NCBI GenBank assembly: GCA_050943135.1
Contig: JBMNOP010000005.1
Location: 124,001 to 188,000, forward strand
DNA length: 64,000 nucleotides
Origin: RUG695 sp050943135
GTDB taxonomy: Bacteria; Planctomycetota; Planctomycetia; Pirellulales; Thermoguttaceae
Reading direction: 5' to 3'
A program made the position numbers and the translations under genes. Positions 46,563-56,399 of the stretch are shown here, in pieces. A model generated the notes under the pieces. It was not told where the DNA came from, did not search any database, and saw nothing but the letters and a program-made list of their open reading frames with translations. Every line of letters starts with the position of its first letter. Positions within the stretch are counted from its first letter, which is position 1.

Positions 46563-47609
46563 ATGACAACCGAAGAAGCCCTGATACGCCGCATACGCGA
46601 GTCGGTCGAGTCGGTTCCGAAATGGAACCGCCATCTGCTCCGCGGGATCGGCGACGACGCGGCGATTCTCGATACGTTTGGCGGTAATCTGGCGGTGACC
46701 ACCGACATGCTTTGTGACGGGATCGATTTTCGCTGCGGCAAGGATTCCCCCGAAGAGATCGGGCGCAAGTCTTTGGCGGTCAACCTGAGCGATTTGGCTG
46801 CGATAGGTGCCATACCGCTGGCGGTTCTCTTTTCAGTCGTCTTCCCGCTCGATGCCGCGGAAAGAATCGGTTCGGTCGCCGAGTTTGCCGAGCGTTTCTT
46901 CGACGGGATGGCGCCGCTGGTTCGGCGGTATTCGGTGGCAATCGCCGGCGGCGATACGAACGCCTGGCATGGGGCGTTTGCCGTCTCGGTCACAGCGCTC
47001 GGTGCCGTCGAGCCGCACCGCGCGCTTCTGCGCAGCGGTGCCCGGCCTGGTGACCGGGTGATGATTACGGGAAGGGTTGGCGGATCGATTTTTCGCCGCC
47101 AGTTCCGGTTCTTTCCCCGAATCGTCGAGGCGCTCTATCTGGCGCGATACCATGAAATTCACGCGGCGATCGATATCAGCGACGGATTAGAGATCGACCT
47201 CTCGCGTCTGGCACGCGAAAGTTCCGTTCGCGCTCGGCTCGAGCCCGACCGCGTCCCGATACACCCCGACGCCCTGACCCCTCCCCGGAACGCGAGGGAG
47301 TTTCCCGGTTGGAAGGAAGAGAAGACGCCGCTCGAACATGCGTTAAGCGACGGGGAAGACTTCGAGTTGATTCTCGCGGTTCCTCCCGCCGAGGCGGCGC
47401 GTCTTGTCGCCGAACAGCCGTTTTCGGCCGCTGCCCGCGGCGAAGGGCCATTCCGCCAGAGAGTCGAAGAGATCTGCCGAAAAAATGCTTTTTCTCTTTC
47501 CGAAGAAGATATTCAAAATCTCGGAGAAGTCCAACTGACCGATATCGGGGTTTTCGAAGAGGGAGTCGCCGACGTTACCGAGCTCGGCGGTTGGGAATAT
47601 CGGTTCTGA
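46563..47609 (+). CDS. thiL: Thiamine-monophosphate kinase
   Basis: Phosphorylates thiamine monophosphate to the cofactor diphosphate. 348 residues from ATG 46563 (AAGGAA 8 nt upstream); GTG 46518 would add 15 polar residues. ThiL motifs: RGIGDDAAIL (27-36), TTDMLCDGIDF (about 45), NLSDLAAIGA (about 75), AIAGGDTN (about 125) and AAIDISDGLEIDLSRLA. No other thiamine gene in the window. Confidence 0.95.
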   Translation: MTTEEALIRRIRESVESVPKWNRHLLRGIGDDAAILDTFGGNLAVTTDMLCDGIDFRCGKDSPEEIGRKSLAVNLSDLAAIGAIPLAVLFSVVFPLDAAERIGSVAEFAERFFDGMAPLVRRYSVAIAGGDTNAWHGAFAVSVTALGAVEPHRALLRSGARPGDRVMITGRVGGSIFRRQFRFFPRIVEALYLARYHEIHAAIDISDGLEIDLSRLARESSVRARLEPDRVPIHPDALTPPRNAREFPGWKEEKTPLEHALSDGEDFELILAVPPAEAARLVAEQPFSAAARGEGPFRQRVEEICRKNAFSLSEEDIQNLGEVQLTDIGVFEEGVADVTELGGWEYRF

Positions 47610-47659
47610 CATACGGTGTTCGTTTCCCACGCCGCATGCACGCCTTTTGCTTGCCGTTT

Positions 47660-48541
47660 TTATTTGTCCTGCTCTTTGACGTAGAACCGTTCGAGATTGA
47701 TTCCCCCTTTGAGTTGTTCTTCGAGGAGTGTCAAGCGGCTTTCGAGAAGACCGATCCGCCGCTTGAGCATTGGGATTTGGTTCTCTTCTTCGTGAATGTG
47801 GATCGGACGAGGCACTTTCGGGTAGCCGAGATGCCGGTTGAGCGCCGAGAAGAGGAACGAAGGATCGCGCCCGCGGGAAGCCCAGCCAATCCGACCTTCC
47901 CGCTCACCGAAAAGGACGGCCTCTTCCGGTTCCTCTTCGGTACGCAGACGGTAGAACTCGCTCCTCACGTAAATGAGCGAGGCCAGATCGATCGAACCGA
48001 TCTGTCGCCGCAGGATGACATTGATCCAGCGGCGCCATGCCGCGTCGTAGATGGGGTCGTCGGCGATCGCACGCAGCGACTCATCGTAGCCGAGCCGGTT
48101 TCGACTGATCGTTTCGAATTGATAGAAAAAGACGCCCTGCGGGGTTGGGTTTTCGACCAGATACCCGGCCAACCGCTCCAAGATGCGCAATGCCGTTTTG
48201 AAGTCGAAACGCCCCCCCTCTTTTTCGCTCTCTTTCACCACAAACGTTTGGAACGGCGAGAAGTAGTGTTTCATAACCGCCATCGCTCCGGCCATCGTGC
48301 CGCGGAGTTTGATTTCGGCCAGCAGGTAGTCGATTGCCAAGGGGAGTTTGACCGTCGAAAGGACTTCGCTTTTCATCGCATAGAGAATTTCTTGCGACGA
48401 ATAGCCGTCTTCCAGCCGCTCAAGAAACGTCTTGAATAAGAAACGCTGTTCGACGTATTCCTCTTTGTCCAAAAGCATCGCCCTCAAAGCCCCTTTTTTG
48501 ACCTTTCGTAATTCCCGAGATGGCGAGATGGACGACCGCAC
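47660..48541 (-). CDS. Conserved-looking protein of unknown function
   Basis: 293 residues, or 272 from ATG 48478 (MLLDKEEYVEQRFLF), which looks the more natural start. No signal or membrane helix. Mixed helical protein with a possible C-terminal coiled coil (IPMLKRRIGLLESRLTLLEEQLKGG, about 250-275). No motif I recognise. Convergent with thiL. Confidence 0.7.
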   Translation of the reverse strand: MRSSISPSRELRKVKKGALRAMLLDKEEYVEQRFLFKTFLERLEDGYSSQEILYAMKSEVLSTVKLPLAIDYLLAEIKLRGTMAGAMAVMKHYFSPFQTFVVKESEKEGGRFDFKTALRILERLAGYLVENPTPQGVFFYQFETISRNRLGYDESLRAIADDPIYDAAWRRWINVILRRQIGSIDLASLIYVRSEFYRLRTEEEPEEAVLFGEREGRIGWASRGRDPSFLFSALNRHLGYPKVPRPIHIHEEENQIPMLKRRIGLLESRLTLLEEQLKGGINLERFYVKEQDK

Positions 48542-48586
48542 CTCGGACCCTTGTTCGAAAGTCCTTCGCGAAAAAGCAAAATAAGA

Positions 48587-48614
48587 ACCCCGCCGACATA
48601 ATTATCGGCGGGGT
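48587..48614 (-). terminator. Terminator of the HTH-like gene
   Basis: ACCCCGCCGA (48587-48596) pairs perfectly with TCGGCGGGGT (48605-48614). On the minus strand it is followed by TCTTATTTT. Confidence 0.8.
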
Positions 48615-48665
48615 CTTTCATTTGGGAAGGGGGTCAAGGCCCCCGGGAGGACAGGCGGTTCGAAA

Positions 48666-49217
48666 TCAGATTTCAAGACGCCGCGCCACTTCGGGATCGA
48701 ATTGGCGGTACGCCGCCTGACCAAGAGAACGCGCCTCGTGCGACTGCCCGACATCGGGCCATGCGGTAATCGACTCGAGTTCCGGCATCAGGAGGACAAG
48801 CTGCTCGATCAGGTTGTCGGAGATGATGCGGATGCGGGACTCGCGGGTGAGTCGGCGAACCTGCTTCGCGGATTTCATAACCTTGACGAGCATAGCACGA
48901 TTCCGAATCGGGTTTTCGAGTTCGTCTTCGATCGGGCCGATCAATTCGGAAAGGGGTACATCGAGCACCTTTTTCCAGGCCATCAGCTGAGAAAGTGTCA
49001 GATCGGTGGTCGGCTGTTCCTGACGACGGGCCTCCTGAACCGAGATGCCGAGTTTCCGAGCACAACTCGCGACGGAAACCGCCTGGTTACGACGAGCCAC
49101 CGCAACCTGGTGAAGCGGCCTGTCGTTTTCGGGTTTGGCCGCCGAGGCAGCAGAAGGAACGAAATCGGTCATCGCACTGGCGGTAATGGGGATGTTGTGC
49201 AGTGATGTATCGCTCAT
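48666..49217 (-). CDS. Protein with XRE-like helix-turn-helix segment
   Basis: 183 residues. VARRNQAVSVASCARKLGISVQEARRQE (about 41-68) and LTLSQLMAWKKVLDVPLSELI (about 73-93) follow the pattern of a Cro/C1-type helix-turn-helix. The C-terminal half is helical without a known domain. Likely DNA-binding regulator; target unknown. A GGAGG ribosome site precedes the ATG. Confidence 0.65.
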   Translation of the reverse strand: MSDTSLHNIPITASAMTDFVPSAASAAKPENDRPLHQVAVARRNQAVSVASCARKLGISVQEARRQEQPTTDLTLSQLMAWKKVLDVPLSELIGPIEDELENPIRNRAMLVKVMKSAKQVRRLTRESRIRIISDNLIEQLVLLMPELESITAWPDVGQSHEARSLGQAAYRQFDPEVARRLEI

Positions 49218-49646
49218 TGATATCCTCCTTACCGGTTAAAACCGTCTGAGAGTGGTTACGAACACTAAAAGAAACCCTTCTCCTTTCACTTGTTCGTGTA
49301 AGTTACCGTTAGGCGTTCTCTTTCAAGTTCCGGAACCTTCAAAGGGTCGCGTCGACACTCGTTTTCGGTTCCTCAACTTCTTTTATCAAGCAATAAGCGT
49401 GCCATCTCGACAAAAATAATGGAAAAATAAAGAAACTCCGGTTTTTTCCCTTATCGGGTGAAAAACGAGGCACAAACATCTTCTTTTCCCGGCAAAAAGC
49501 GAGAATGCAGGAGTTTTCCGGAACAAGACCTATGAAAATGGTGAAAGCAAAAGAGGCCGTACTCCCGGAAATCGCAACAACTGTTGCAAAATGCAGCACT
49601 CCTGCAGTCGGTTCGACCGGCGATGCGGGCGGTCGGCGCATTTCGG
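49218..49646. other. 429-bp intergenic region
   Basis: Lies between the HTH-like gene start and the HtrA gene stop, both minus strand. No gene seen. Short repeats such as GCAACAACTGTTGC (49576-49589) and GCAGCACTCCTGCAG (49592-49606) could be weak hairpins after htrA, but neither has a T-tract. Confidence 0.45.
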
Positions 49647-51308
49647 TCAGCGGAGGCCGGAAACCTGCGTCATTGGGATATCGAAGAAATAAGGGGTTCC
49701 CCCGCGAACAAGATAGATCTTCGCGTTGGCCGACTCGGCGGCGAAATCGTTCCATTTGCGGGCGATGACATAAAGAATGTCGCTCGAAGTGATTGCCCAG
49801 CGGTTGGTCGGGGAATTGTCGAGAACGAAGCCGAAGATAACATCTCCGACCCTGACCGAACTTTTTGTGGTTTTAAAGAGAGTGGTGTCGCTCACGCGGG
49901 TCACGACCGCCCCACCCGATGGCATAATCTTGTAGTTGTCCATCGAGACCTGCGAAAGGAATGGATAGCGTCGGAGAAATTCGGCTTTGTCAATCGGTTC
50001 GACCTCGATCCCGAGAATCTTGTAGATGGCTTCTTCTTTGGTACTCCCGACAAGGGAGAACGAGTCCCCGGCCACGTTCCGCGAGTAGGAGGGAGCCGCC
50101 TTCGCCTCGCTGAACCCATCACCCGAAGAGGGGTCGGTGGTAAGGGCTTCGCCTCGCGTTTGCGAGGCATACCTCACTCCATTTCCCCTCTTTTCGGTCG
50201 AGACGCCGCTCATGGCTATTTGGCGTTCGAGCTGTTTCCCACCGCGGGTGAACTTGACATCGATGGTGTCGTCAAGGGTCACGCCGATCAGTGAGCGGGT
50301 GAAATCAAGCGAGGAATGGATCGGGATTCCGTTCGATTCGACGAGAATGTCTCCCGGTTCGAGTCCGGCGATTGCCGCGGGGCTTCCATTGGCAACCGAT
50401 TTGACGCGGACGGCGTCGGTTTCACTTTCGCCGAGCGGGTATCTGTCGGTCGGCTCGACGATCTCTTCGAGAACGAGCCCGTGATGGTTCATTTTGGCAA
50501 CCGAAGCGCGGAATAACCGTTCGGTAACCGAAGTGACAATGTCGACCGGAATGGCGAACGCGATATTCTGGGCATCGTCACGCACCGCGGCGTTCATTCC
50601 GATCATCTCCCCGTCAAGGTTGACGAGCGGACCGCCCGAGTTCCCCGGGTTGATCGGGGTATCGGTCTGAATGGTTCGTTCATAAGAGACCGTCTCGCTG
50701 GAGGTCAGAGGGCGGTTCAGGCCGCTGACGATCCCGCGGGCTGCGGCATTGGCATAACCGAACGGATTGCCGATTGCCAGTACATCTTCGCAGACGTATA
50801 CCCGTTCGCTCTTGCCGAAGGTGATCGGTTTAAACGGCTTGTCGGCAACGATGCGCAGAAGAGCCAAGTCGGTTTCCGGATCGTGCCCGATAAACTCGAT
50901 GTTGCGGTAGACCGTGCCGTCGAATGTGGTCACCCGAATATTTTCCAGGCCTTTGACCACGTGGTAGTTCGTAACGATGTAACCCCGTTCATCCATAATG
51001 ATGCCGGAGCCCATTCCCATTACGCTTTCATGCTTCGATTTTTCGGCGAGTTGCCGTTTGTAAGAGTCCTTTTTGACTTCCGAGACGTCGAATCTCTTTT
51101 CGCCCCGAATACTGACCACCGAAGGGGCCGCCGCATCGTAGGCCAGAGCAAACGCATTCTTTTTCCCGGCGAGTGCTTCTTTTCCCGAAACAGGGATCGA
51201 CAGAACAAAAGCGCACAATCCGACCAGCGCAAGGCGCCGAAAAGCACAAAAAGATGCTCGGTCAGAGCGGCGGTTCCGCGAAGACGGAATCGGAAGGAAT
51301 CGTTTCAT
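49647..51308 (-). CDS. Exported HtrA/DegP-like serine protease
   Basis: 553 residues with a signal-like N-terminus (LALVGLCAFVLSIPVSG, about 26-42). The trypsin fold carries the complete triad H116 (TNYHVVKG), D147 (ETDLALLRI) and S224 (PGNSGGPL). A PDZ domain follows at about 300-385 (SVANGSPAAIAGLEPGDILVE). A second region at about 410-540 (GGAVVTRVSDTTLFKTTKSSV) looks like another, weaker PDZ. Periplasmic protein quality control is the expected role. Confidence 0.95.
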   Translation of the reverse strand: MKRFLPIPSSRNRRSDRASFCAFRRLALVGLCAFVLSIPVSGKEALAGKKNAFALAYDAAAPSVVSIRGEKRFDVSEVKKDSYKRQLAEKSKHESVMGMGSGIIMDERGYIVTNYHVVKGLENIRVTTFDGTVYRNIEFIGHDPETDLALLRIVADKPFKPITFGKSERVYVCEDVLAIGNPFGYANAAARGIVSGLNRPLTSSETVSYERTIQTDTPINPGNSGGPLVNLDGEMIGMNAAVRDDAQNIAFAIPVDIVTSVTERLFRASVAKMNHHGLVLEEIVEPTDRYPLGESETDAVRVKSVANGSPAAIAGLEPGDILVESNGIPIHSSLDFTRSLIGVTLDDTIDVKFTRGGKQLERQIAMSGVSTEKRGNGVRYASQTRGEALTTDPSSGDGFSEAKAAPSYSRNVAGDSFSLVGSTKEEAIYKILGIEVEPIDKAEFLRRYPFLSQVSMDNYKIMPSGGAVVTRVSDTTLFKTTKSSVRVGDVIFGFVLDNSPTNRWAITSSDILYVIARKWNDFAAESANAKIYLVRGGTPYFFDIPMTQVSGLR

Positions 51309-51435
51309 GGATGAATCTGCAATAAAACCTCGAAAAGGGGGCGAGGCCCTCCCCTTCGGATTGGGTCAACTGCAAAGAACAAACTCTCTGCGGGTCGTTC
51401 TTGTTGTAGCGAAAATAACCTTTACCCTATTTCGG

Positions 51436-52518
51436 TTATTTCCAACCCAAGGCTTTATCAAAAAACGATTCTTCCCTCAAGAAGCGTAATTCCACCGCGA
51501 CTCCGAGGACCGGTTTGCCACTGATTGCGCTTAGGCGAAGTTTTACCAGGTCTTTCATCGTGGTCAGGAAACCTTCCGCTTCGTTTGCGGCCTCGCCCAA
51601 CCGGCGGATCCCCTCGGCATCAGGTGCGGTATGATCGGGAAACGAGATTCCTTCGGTGGTTTTGATCCCTTCGCCTTCGAGCATTTTGTAGAAATTGTCT
51701 GGATTTCCGAGTCCGCAAAAGGGGACCCAGAGTTTTTCGCTTTCCTCCTTTAGCCGAGAAAAAGGGGCGGTCTGCCAGCCACCCGGGGTTCGACGGAAAA
51801 GGCGTGTCGGCCGTACCGCGGCTTCGGCCCAGAGAACATCGGGAGCGTAGGCTCGAACTTTCGTCTCAATCCGGCGGAGCTCCTTCTCGTCGATCAGGTC
51901 GGCACGGGTCAGGATCACGCCATCGGCACGGCGAATCGCCCCGAGCGGTTCGCGGAGAAAGCCGGCAGGGAAGAGCCCACCGCCAAATGGGTCGAGGCCG
52001 TCGACCAAGAGGATGTTCACGTCCCGACCGAGACGACGATGCTGAAACCCGTCATCCGATATGATGAGTTCCGTCTGCGGAAAGTCGGCCAAAAGCGCAC
52101 GACCCGCCCCAACCCGGTCGGCTGCCTGGTAGTGGGGAACATCCGGAAATTCGATCGCCAGGAGCGCAGCTTCGTCGTTTTGTCGCGGGTATCGGTTTTG
52201 CTCCGCTTGCCGGGGCGAATTTTCCCGGAGGTGGTTCGACGCACGATACCCGCGGCTTAACAGGGCAGGTTTTATTCCGCGGGCCAGCGCCCGGCGCAGA
52301 AGAGCGGCGACGACCGGGGTCTTCCCCGTTCCCCCCATGGTCAGGTTCCCGATCACGACCACCGGAACGTTCAGCCGGTAGACTTTCTTCAACCCCCAAT
52401 CGTAGAGAAGATTTCGCAAGCGAACGACCGGCGCGTAAAGGAGTGACGCCACCCGTAGCGGAAAATGAAGAAGGCCGAAGATTCCTCGGCGGTTTTTCAC
52501 GATTTTCCGATAGTCCAT
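51436..52518 (-). CDS. lpxK: Tetraacyldisaccharide 4'-kinase
   Basis: Phosphorylates the lipid A disaccharide precursor at the inner membrane. 360 residues. The P-loop is GNLTMGGTGKTP (57-68), and DDGFQHRRLGRDVNILLVD carries the conserved Asp-Asp and His. An N-terminal hydrophobic stretch is the membrane association site. Its presence implies that this organism makes lipid A. Confidence 0.96.
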   Translation of the reverse strand: MDYRKIVKNRRGIFGLLHFPLRVASLLYAPVVRLRNLLYDWGLKKVYRLNVPVVVIGNLTMGGTGKTPVVAALLRRALARGIKPALLSRGYRASNHLRENSPRQAEQNRYPRQNDEAALLAIEFPDVPHYQAADRVGAGRALLADFPQTELIISDDGFQHRRLGRDVNILLVDGLDPFGGGLFPAGFLREPLGAIRRADGVILTRADLIDEKELRRIETKVRAYAPDVLWAEAAVRPTRLFRRTPGGWQTAPFSRLKEESEKLWVPFCGLGNPDNFYKMLEGEGIKTTEGISFPDHTAPDAEGIRRLGEAANEAEGFLTTMKDLVKLRLSAISGKPVLGVAVELRFLREESFFDKALGWK

Positions 52519-52765
52519 TCTTTTCTGCGGTTTCGTTCCGTGTCTGTAAAGAGCCTGTGCCGCGGCGGCTCGAAATTCCGCGTAAATTTCGGAAAGATCC
52601 TTTGGTGTGTTAACCCCTGCGACGGATTTTCCCTTTTGGTTGACCGCAAGATTGCGGTCGAGGTCGGGGGAGGCGACGGCCCGATTTTAACCGTAACTTT
52701 CCGGTGACGCAAGAGAATCCGGGCGAAGCCTTCCGAGGAAAATCGGGGCAAGGGACCGTGCGTGA

Positions 52766-54358
52766 TTACCGCCGCCAGAATCCGGGTGAGCAGATCAGCA
52801 GGGGAATATAGAGATCGAGACGGCCGACGAGCATAGTGAAGGAGTAGACCAGCTTGGTCATTTCGGAGAGACAGCCGTAATTTTGGCGGGCCCCGAGAAC
52901 ACCGAAACCGGGGCCGACATTACTGAACATCGAAAGGGTGGAACTGAACAGGTCGACCAAGCGAGCCGGTTCGCCCCCGGCCCCCCAAAGCGTCGGCGGT
53001 TCGAGGATCAAAACAAGCAGGGTGGTAATCGTTAAGAAGACGACCGTGAAGAAGAGGAAGGCAACAACGCCATACAGAAACGACTCGTCGACGACGGTCG
53101 GGCCGATCTGTTTGGTTCGGACCACGTTCGGTCGGTAAACTTTTTCGAGTTCCAGACGAAATGCTTTGGCCGCCACGACCGTTCGCCAGACTTTAGTTCC
53201 CCCCCCTGTACTTCCGGCACACCCTCCGATGAACATGACCCCCAACAAGAGGATAAGTGAGATACCGTTCCACTTTTCAAATTCCCCGGTCACGAAACCG
53301 GTGGTGGTCATCAGCGAAGCGACCTGGAAAAGGGAGAGGCGAAAGCCGTCCCACAGAAGCAGGAATTTCGAGCCGGAGGAAAGAGGGGTGCCGCTCGTGC
53401 CGAAGGTGTCGAAATCGTGATAGATCAGACCGCTGATGAAAATGACGAGGGTCACTCCCGTGACGATCGCGAGGTAAGTGCGCCACTCGACATCTTTGAA
53501 CATTTCCCTCGGTTTACCGATGACCACGAAATAGAGGAGAACAAAATTCATTCCCCCAAGGAGCATAAAGAAAGTGAGGACCATCTCGATCAGCGGTGCG
53601 TTAAGGTTCGTCTCGGCGGCGAAATGCCCGACGCTGGCATTGAAGGTGCTGAATCCGCCGGTCGACAGAGCCGAAAAAGCATGGCAGACAGCATCGTAGG
53701 GGGCAACCCCCAGGGCGCAGAGGATCACGGTTAAGATCGCAACGAGCGTTGCATAGATCGTCACCAGCATCAGGGCGAACCGGCGATAGTGTGCCCAGGT
53801 TCCCGAGCCGACCCCCCCGCCTGCTTCGAGAATCATGATCCGTTTGCCCGCGGTGCCGTAGCCGAGGATCGCTACCAAGAAAACCATGATTCCGAGCCCC
53901 CCCATGAAGTGGGTCACCGCCCGCCAAAAGAGGATGGTGCGGGGGAGCTGTTCAGGTTTTTCGATGTCGGAGAAAATCGTTGCGCCGGTGGTCGTCAGGC
54001 CGGAAGTCGCCTCGAAGAGGGCGTCGCCGAGACTCACGGTAACATCGGGTATGCGGCAGGTGCCGCTGAAAAGATAGGGGAGCGCCGCCAGAACAGTGGC
54101 CAAAAGCCAGCTGAGGGGAACGACCGCCAAGGCCTCTTTGCGCAGGAGGTGCCGGTCGGCTCGGCGTCCGAAGTAGGAGAAGACGGCGCCGACCGCGACC
54201 GAAACTAAAATCGAGAGAAGAAGCCCGATCACACCGGGTTTTTCGTAAACCCAATTTCCGCCGAGCCGGTGATGCCCCCAAGGGAGCGCCATCAGCATTC
54301 CCCCGGCCATAATAAACGCAACAATCCCGAGGATGCGGAAGATCAGGCGAAAGTTCAT
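52766..54358 (-). CDS. trkH: Potassium uptake protein, TrkH/KtrB family
   Basis: 530 residues with about 10 membrane helices. Four pore loops with selectivity glycines are visible: GLTTTGATIF, ALSTGGFSTF, SLMTTTGFVTG and FSNVGPGFG. It conducts K+ (with Na+ or H+) and normally needs a TrkA/KtrA partner, which is not in the window. It overlaps the accC stop by ATGA (54355-54358), so it is translationally coupled to fatty acid synthesis genes, an unusual pairing. Confidence 0.94.
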   Translation of the reverse strand: MNFRLIFRILGIVAFIMAGGMLMALPWGHHRLGGNWVYEKPGVIGLLLSILVSVAVGAVFSYFGRRADRHLLRKEALAVVPLSWLLATVLAALPYLFSGTCRIPDVTVSLGDALFEATSGLTTTGATIFSDIEKPEQLPRTILFWRAVTHFMGGLGIMVFLVAILGYGTAGKRIMILEAGGGVGSGTWAHYRRFALMLVTIYATLVAILTVILCALGVAPYDAVCHAFSALSTGGFSTFNASVGHFAAETNLNAPLIEMVLTFFMLLGGMNFVLLYFVVIGKPREMFKDVEWRTYLAIVTGVTLVIFISGLIYHDFDTFGTSGTPLSSGSKFLLLWDGFRLSLFQVASLMTTTGFVTGEFEKWNGISLILLLGVMFIGGCAGSTGGGTKVWRTVVAAKAFRLELEKVYRPNVVRTKQIGPTVVDESFLYGVVAFLFFTVVFLTITTLLVLILEPPTLWGAGGEPARLVDLFSSTLSMFSNVGPGFGVLGARQNYGCLSEMTKLVYSFTMLVGRLDLYIPLLICSPGFWRR

Positions 54359-55698
54359 TTTGCGAGGATCCGCTCAATAAACCCCGTATCGATTTTCCCG
54401 GCAACAAAGTCAGGATTCGTGAGGATTCGTTTTTGGATCGGAATCGATGTTTTGATCCCTTCGATACGCAGTTCGGAAAGGGAACGCAGCATCGTTTCGA
54501 TCGCTTCATCACGAGTCGGTTGGTGAACCAGCAGTTTACCGATCATGGAATCGTAGTGCGGACTGACCGTGTAGCCGCTGTATGCGTGGGAGTCGAAGCG
54601 TACGCCGAAACCGCCCGGAGGAATCAGGCGGGTGATCGTCCCCGGACAGGGGCGAAACTGATCGGCGGGATCTTCGGCATTAATACGGCACTCGATGGCG
54701 CAGCCGTTGTGCTTGATTTCTTCTTGAGTGTGGGAGAGGGGGGCGCCCGACGCGACCCGGATCTGTTCTTTGATCAGGTCGATACCGGTCACAAGTTCCG
54801 TGACAGGGTGTTCCACCTGAATTCGGGCGTTCATTTCGATGAAGTAATAGTTTCCTTGGGTGTCGACGACAAACTCGACCGTCCCGGCGGTTGTGTAGCC
54901 CGCCTCGAGAACCAGCCGTTTGGCCGACTCGCAGAGTTCCGAACGGAGTTCGTGCGAAAGGTTCGGTGCGGGACTTTCTTCGATGAGCTTCTGATGGCGC
55001 CGCTGCATCGAGCAGTCGCGTTCCCAATGGTGAACGACGTTCCCGTGCCGGTCGGCCATAATCTGAGCCTCGACGTGCCGAGGGTTTTCGATCAGTTTTT
55101 CAAGGTAGACTGCCGGGTTGCCGAAGGCCACGGCCGCTTCCTGGGCAGCTTGTGCCAGGCCGGTTTTGAGCTGGTCGGTGTTATACGCCACGCGCATGCC
55201 GCGCCCCCCGCCACCGGCCGAGGCTTTGACCAGGACCGGATAACCGATCCGCTTGGCCACGGTAAGCGCCTGCCCTTCGGAGTCGATCAGGCCATCGCTG
55301 CCCGGAACGACCGGAACGCCGACCCGTTTGGCGATACTGCGCGCCATGTTTTTGTCGCCGAGCAGTTCCATCGCCTCGGCAGTCGGACCGATAAACTCAT
55401 AACCGCAGGCGCGGCAGATTTCAGCGAAATGGGAGTTTTCGGAAAGGAAGCCGTACCCGGGATGAATCGCGTCAACATTGCCGAGTTCGGCGGCACTGAT
55501 GATCCGGTCAACCTTGAGGTAACTCTGCGCCACCGGAGCCGGTCCGATACAGATGGCGCGGTCGGCCAGTTCGAGATAAGCGCTGTCGCGATCGGCCTCG
55601 CTGAAAACGACAACCGACTCAATGCCCATCTCGCGGCAGGCTCGGATAATACGAAGGGCAATCTCGCCCCGGTTCGCTATGAGAATCCGTTTAAACAT
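54355..55698 (-). CDS. accC: Acetyl-CoA carboxylase, biotin carboxylase subunit
   Basis: Carboxylates the biotin on AccB using ATP and bicarbonate. 447 residues. N-terminal MFKRILIANRGEIALRIIRA, ATP-grasp glycine loop KASAGGGGRGMRV (about 159-171), EMNARIQVEHPVTE (about 289-302). Follows accB by 27 bp in one operon. Confidence 0.98.
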   Translation of the reverse strand: MFKRILIANRGEIALRIIRACREMGIESVVVFSEADRDSAYLELADRAICIGPAPVAQSYLKVDRIISAAELGNVDAIHPGYGFLSENSHFAEICRACGYEFIGPTAEAMELLGDKNMARSIAKRVGVPVVPGSDGLIDSEGQALTVAKRIGYPVLVKASAGGGGRGMRVAYNTDQLKTGLAQAAQEAAVAFGNPAVYLEKLIENPRHVEAQIMADRHGNVVHHWERDCSMQRRHQKLIEESPAPNLSHELRSELCESAKRLVLEAGYTTAGTVEFVVDTQGNYYFIEMNARIQVEHPVTELVTGIDLIKEQIRVASGAPLSHTQEEIKHNGCAIECRINAEDPADQFRPCPGTITRLIPPGGFGVRFDSHAYSGYTVSPHYDSMIGKLLVHQPTRDEAIETMLRSLSELRIEGIKTSIPIQKRILTNPDFVAGKIDTGFIERILAK

Positions 55699-55725
55699 GG
55701 TTTTCGCCCGTTTTTTATCCGCGAC

Positions 55726-56265
55726 TCAGCCGCGGGTATCGACTTTGAAGAGAGGACGTCCGAATTCGACCGCTTCACCATCCTTGACCAGGACCGCAAC
55801 AATCTTTCCGGAAATTTCTCCCTTGATCTCGTTGAAAACTTTCATCGCTTCGATGATACAGACCGTTTTGTCCGGCCCGATGACATCGCCGACCGAAACG
55901 AACGGCGGGTTTTTGGGAGAAGAGGAGACGTAGAATGTGCCGACCATCGGAGACTTGATCAGCTCAATGTGCGACTCGTCTTCTTGCGGCTCGGCTTTTT
56001 CGGCGGGCGCCGAAACAGCCGGGGCGGGAATCGCCGTGGGGAAAACCGTCTGAACCGGCAGGGGGGTAGGGAGTTCGGCCCCTCGGCGTTTCAGGGAGAT
56101 TTTAAACTCGTTATTCTCGAATTCGAATTCGGTCAGATCGTTTTTCTTCATCAGATTGACGAGATCGGAAATTTGACCGACAACAAAGTTGTCCGTATCT
56201 TTTTTGGGAGTCTTTTTCGCGTCTGTCTTGGCTTTTTCTGCCGATTCTTTTTGACGTTTTGCCAT
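55726..56265 (-). CDS. accB: Biotin carboxyl carrier protein of acetyl-CoA carboxylase
   Basis: 179 residues. The biotinylated lysine is K142 in IEAMKVFNEI (usually EAMKMMNEI). The C-terminal lipoyl-like domain starts near 103 (IKSPMVGTFYVSSSPKNPPF), preceded by a proline/alanine linker. First gene of accB-accC-trkH. Confidence 0.96.
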   Translation of the reverse strand: MAKRQKESAEKAKTDAKKTPKKDTDNFVVGQISDLVNLMKKNDLTEFEFENNEFKISLKRRGAELPTPLPVQTVFPTAIPAPAVSAPAEKAEPQEDESHIELIKSPMVGTFYVSSSPKNPPFVSVGDVIGPDKTVCIIEAMKVFNEIKGEISGKIVAVLVKDGEAVEFGRPLFKVDTRG

Positions 56266-56399
56266 CTCGATTTATCCGTGGGTTAAATGGTTCCGGTAAC
56301 AGACCTCTTCTCGTTAAAAGGAATGATAACGCTTTCGTCGGGATGTTACTATTCCTTTAACGACATCGCAAGGGTGATATTTTCGGCGAAATAACGGCT

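Noticed and set aside
54433..56286. A 617-codon plus-strand frame
   Set aside because: Antisense of accC and accB, which are certain.
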